Below are positions 5,419 through 7,432 of a stretch of DNA of 7,432 bases, piece by piece. The translations under genes were made by a program, and so were the position numbers. Source of the DNA: Anaerolineales bacterium (GTDB lineage: Bacteria; Chloroflexota; Anaerolineae; Anaerolineales; UBA6663); NCBI GenBank assembly GCA_017999235.1, contig JAGOBN010000187.1, forward strand, positions 1 to 7,432, given 5' to 3'. The notes under the pieces were generated by a model that did no database searches, had not been told where the DNA came from, and saw only the letters and a list, made by a program, of their open reading frames with translations. Each line of letters opens with the position of its first letter. Position 1 is the first letter of the stretch.

Positions 5419-6684
5419 TCACTCGGCCGGCACAATCTCGCGCCGGCCCATCTGCTCGCGGATGGCGCCGCCCAGCCGCTGGATGCCGGTGCGGATCATC
5501 TCCGGCGCGGCGTTGGAGAAATTCAGCCGCAAGTAGCGGGCGGCCTCGGCCGGCGCGATCGTGCCGGGCGCAAAGAAGGCCGAGCCGGGCACAAACGCCA
5601 CCTGGCGCTGGATGGCCAGCTGCAGCAGCGTGACCGCGTTCTGGCCGTGGGGCAGGCGCGCCCACAGAAACAGGCCGCCGCGCGGATGGGTCCAGGTGAC
5701 CTCCGGCGGAAAATGCTCGGCCAGCGCCGCCAGCATCACATCCCGGCGCTCGCGGTACACCTGGCGGATGTGCCGGATATGGCGGTCCAGAAAGCCGCCG
5801 CGCGCCGCCTCATACGCCACCATCTGCGTGAAGGTGCTGGTATGCAGATCGGCGCCTTGCTTGAGCTGGACCAGTTTGGCGATGACCTCGGCCGGCGCCA
5901 CCACCCAGCCCAGCCGCAAGCCGGGCGCCAGGGTCTTGGAGAAGGTGCTCAGGTAGATGATGTTGCCCAGCTGGTAGCCGGGGTCGCCCTGCATGCCGCG
6001 CGTCTCGCGGTCCAGCACCAGCAGCGACGGCAAATGCTTGCCTTCGTAGCGCAGTTGGCCGTAAGGATCGTCCTCGACGATCGGCACGCCGTACTTGTCG
6101 GCCAGGGCCACCAGCTTCTCGCGCCGCGCCAGCGCCAGCGTGACGCCGGCCGGGTTGTGGAAGTTGGGCAGGATGTACATGAACTTGGGGCCGGCGCGCA
6201 GCGCGTCCTCCAGGTCGTCAGTCTGCAGGCCATCGTCGTCCATCGGGACACTGACATATTCGGCGCCATACGCGTTGAACGCCTGCAGGGCGCCCAGATA
6301 AGTGGGGGCTTCCACCAGGATCCGGTCGCCGGGGTTGAGCAGCAGTTTGCCGATCAGGTCCAGTGCCTGCTGCGAGCCGGCCGTGATCAGCACATGCTCC
6401 GGCCGGGCTTTGATGCCGTAGCGGCTGGTGTGGCGCGCAATCATCTCGCGCAGCGGCGCGTAGCCTTCGGTGGTGCTGTATTGCAGGGCGGCCGCGCCCT
6501 TCTCGTCCAGGACGCGCCGGCAGGCGGCTTCCAGTTCCTTCACCGGGAAGACCTCCGGCGCCGGCAGGCCGCCGCCGAACGAGATGATGTCCGGCTGTTC
6601 GGTGAGCTTGAGCAGCTCCCGCACCATGGAACTGCTGGCGCCCTTGGCGCGCTGGGAAAAGCGGTGGGACCAGGGGGTGGTCAT
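5419..6684 (-). CDS. PLP-dependent aminotransferase, LysN/2-aminoadipate aminotransferase type (421 aa)
   Basis: The start at 6684 (MTTPWSHRFS) lies 5 bases after AAGGAG (6695-6690) and matches the usual N-terminus of this family. The frame is open upstream to 7044, across the divergent cupin gene, but that part is unlike any family member. Motifs of a fold-type I enzyme appear in order: ISFGGGLPAPE (34-44), LQYSTTEGYAPLRE (67-80), TAGSQQALDL (101-110), NPAG with Asn177, VEDDPYG with Asp206 and Tyr208, STFSK with Lys250 as the PLP Schiff-base lysine, LRLGW, and RLNFS with Arg386 for the substrate carboxylate. All key residues are present, so it is probably active. It transfers an amino group between an amino acid and a 2-oxoacid in the cytoplasm. 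Remembered Thermus LysN is closely similar along the whole length, but related enzymes use Leu, aromatic or branched substrates, so the substrate is not fixed. No N-terminal GntR/MocR domain is present. Confidence 0.95.
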   Translation of the reverse strand: MTTPWSHRFSQRAKGASSSMVRELLKLTEQPDIISFGGGLPAPEVFPVKELEAACRRVLDEKGAAALQYSTTEGYAPLREMIARHTSRYGIKARPEHVLITAGSQQALDLIGKLLLNPGDRILVEAPTYLGALQAFNAYGAEYVSVPMDDDGLQTDDLEDALRAGPKFMYILPNFHNPAGVTLALARREKLVALADKYGVPIVEDDPYGQLRYEGKHLPSLLVLDRETRGMQGDPGYQLGNIIYLSTFSKTLAPGLRLGWVVAPAEVIAKLVQLKQGADLHTSTFTQMVAYEAARGGFLDRHIRHIRQVYRERRDVMLAALAEHFPPEVTWTHPRGGLFLWARLPHGQNAVTLLQLAIQRQVAFVPGSAFFAPGTIAPAEAARYLRLNFSNAAPEMIRTGIQRLGGAIREQMGRREIVPAE

Positions 6685-6692
6685 GCAGGCTC

Positions 6693-6706
6693 CTTCACGG
6701 GTGAAG
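6693..6706. repeat. Inverted repeat CTTCAC-GG-GTGAAG over the aminotransferase ribosome-binding site
   Basis: Perfect 6-bp arms surround a 2-bp centre. The repeat overlaps three bases of the aminotransferase Shine-Dalgarno (6690-6695). It could be a repressor operator or, in the RNA, a CTTCA/TGAAG stem that partly hides the site. A second palindrome of similar outline lies about two helical turns away at 6716-6726. Confidence 0.45.
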
Positions 6707-6715
6707 CGGGTTGTC

Positions 6716-6726
6716 CTTACGGTAAG
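6716..6726. repeat. Inverted repeat CTTAC-G-GTAAG in the divergent gap
   Basis: Perfect 5-bp arms surround one base. Its centre is about 21.5 bp from that of the 6693-6706 repeat, and both share the outline CTT..AC / GT..AAG. Two operator-like sites on one helix face suggest a dimeric regulator, but the match is short. Confidence 0.35.
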
Positions 6727-6770
6727 CCGCCGGGGCGGGGGCGGCCAGTGTCTTTTGTCCAGGGTGCGCC

Positions 6771-6800
6771 CTGTCAGAGGCCCCCGAGGTTGCTTATAAT
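6771..6800 (+). promoter_or_regulatory. Promoter of the cupin gene
   Basis: A perfect -10 TATAAT (6795-6800) lies 18 bp after a -35-like CTGTCA (6771-6776, 4 of 6 to TTGACA). RNA would start near 6807, just before the ribosome-binding site GGAGGA (6809-6814), giving a leader of about 14 bases. On the minus strand the same site reads CTGACA (5 of 6 to TTGACA), but no convincing -10 follows for the aminotransferase. Confidence 0.6.
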
Positions 6801-6820
6801 GCGGATCGGGAGGAACCTCA

Positions 6821-7432
6821 ATGCCCAAACTGACGACTGGCCGCCGGCTGGACAGCGCCGGCGAGCCCATAGACGGGACCGGATTTGAGTATGACAGCGC
6901 CAGCCGGCTGGCCGAACTGCTGACCCAGCGCCGGTCGGTGATTTTCTCGCAGCCGCAGACGGGCGAATGGGTCTTTGGCCTGGTCCTGACCGGCGAGACC
7001 AATGGCCAATACGAGCGCGGGGTGGGCGTCTTCCCGCCCGGCAACGCCGGGCCGGCCGAGCATATCCACCCGGCTTATGCCGAACACTTTGAGATTGTCC
7101 AGGGTGAATTCATCTTCAAGATCAGCGGCGCGGAGCGGCCGGCGCGCGCCGGGGACAAGCTGAGTGTGCCGCCCCGCACGCCTCACACCTTCCGCTGCGT
7201 GGGCGGCCAGTGTGGGGCCGTGATTGTGGAGACCCGGCCGGCCGCGCGCACGGGCGAGGTGATCAGCACTTTGTTCGGCATGGCGCATGAAGGCAAGTTA
7301 GCGCCCAACGGCCAGCCCCAGTTTCTGCACGCTATGACCATTGGCGCTGAGTACGCGGATGATACCGTGTTCACAACGCCGCCGCCGGCCGTGGCCGTGC
7401 CGATCGCCAAGGCCCTGGCCCCGCTGGCGCGG
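6821..7432 (+). CDS. Cupin-domain protein, 3' end outside the window
   Basis: The ATG at 6821 lies 6 bases after GGAGGA. The frame stays open for 204 codons to the edge, so the C-terminus is cut off. A conserved cupin beta-barrel occupies about residues 65-140. Motif 1 has the metal ligands in AEHIHPAYAEHFEIVQGEF (His81, His83, with Glu88 or Glu91). Motif 2 is GDKLSVPPRTPHTFR (111-125, His122). These His/Glu residues normally bind one divalent metal in a small cytoplasmic protein. Cupins range from dioxygenases and isomerases to binding proteins, so no reaction can be named. The tail after residue 145 (ISTLFGMAHEGKL, then FTTPPP) recalls single-domain cupins of about 200 residues, so few residues may be missing. 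It is divergent from the aminotransferase, and a shared pathway is possible but unproven. Confidence 0.9.
   Translation, partial: MPKLTTGRRLDSAGEPIDGTGFEYDSASRLAELLTQRRSVIFSQPQTGEWVFGLVLTGETNGQYERGVGVFPPGNAGPAEHIHPAYAEHFEIVQGEFIFKISGAERPARAGDKLSVPPRTPHTFRCVGGQCGAVIVETRPAARTGEVISTLFGMAHEGKLAPNGQPQFLHAMTIGAEYADDTVFTTPPPAVAVPIAKALAPLAR

Noticed and set aside
5398..6888. A 496-residue plus-strand open frame opposite the aminotransferase
   Set aside because: The minus strand encodes a complete PLP enzyme with all its catalytic residues. The plus frame has no domain, overlaps the terminator region and runs into the cupin gene.
6685..7044. N-terminal extension of the aminotransferase to 7044
   Set aside because: It would run antisense through the cupin gene. 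The family N-terminus starts at the 6684 ATG, which has an AAGGAG site.
1..7432. CRISPR arrays, tRNA or rRNA genes, insertion sequences, attachment sites
   Set aside because: I looked for spaced direct repeats, transposase motifs and RNA-like folds, and saw none.

Overview
This window is very GC-rich, and G or C dominates third codon positions. It carries six clear protein genes and one small overlooked one. GGCCGG/CCGGCC strings are scattered throughout. Three lipoproteins start with short hydrophobic leaders ending in L-A/T-A-C followed by Pro/Ala/Thr-rich linkers. This style suits an uncultured Chloroflexota bacterium (Anaerolineae-like), but that placement is an inference from style, not from a marker gene.

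Left part (1-2783): a divergent pair of transcription units shares a 29-bp gap. On the minus strand is the N-terminal part of a P-loop ATPase, which runs off the left edge. On the plus strand is a 48-residue single-helix membrane peptide (490-636) whose stop overlaps the next start as ATGA. The next gene (633-2783) has an unusual architecture: lipobox, disordered linker, beta-rich exported domain, one membrane helix, then a cytoplasmic kinase/aminoglycoside-phosphotransferase-like fold with HGDLNxxN and IDF motifs and a beta-rich insert. The gap holds two overlapping -10 hexamers, one per strand, and both transcripts would have almost no leader.

Middle part (2784-5418): two lipoprotein genes, a short DUF4349-type protein (2905-3543) and a YfbK-type von Willebrand A protein (3683-5329). 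Each has its own upstream region, and the two regions match: three TCAA boxes exactly 11 bp apart, a TA(A/C)GCT hexamer at the same distance, a leader hairpin, and a CCCGGAGGAG ribosome-binding site. This points to one shared regulator, with repeat spacing typical of OmpR/PhoB-family sites. A strong terminator (5362-5397) closes the VWA gene.

Right part (5419-7432): a class I/II PLP aminotransferase close to LysN-type 2-aminoadipate aminotransferases on the minus strand, divergent from a cupin protein that runs off the right edge. Their 136-bp gap holds two short palindromes near the aminotransferase start and a TATAAT promoter for the cupin gene.

The most interesting unit is the left one: ATPase, micro-membrane protein and transmembrane lipoprotein-kinase, followed by a co-regulated DUF4349/VWA pair. 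It looks like an envelope-sensing signalling module. A functional link between the two halves is only inferred from their being adjacent.
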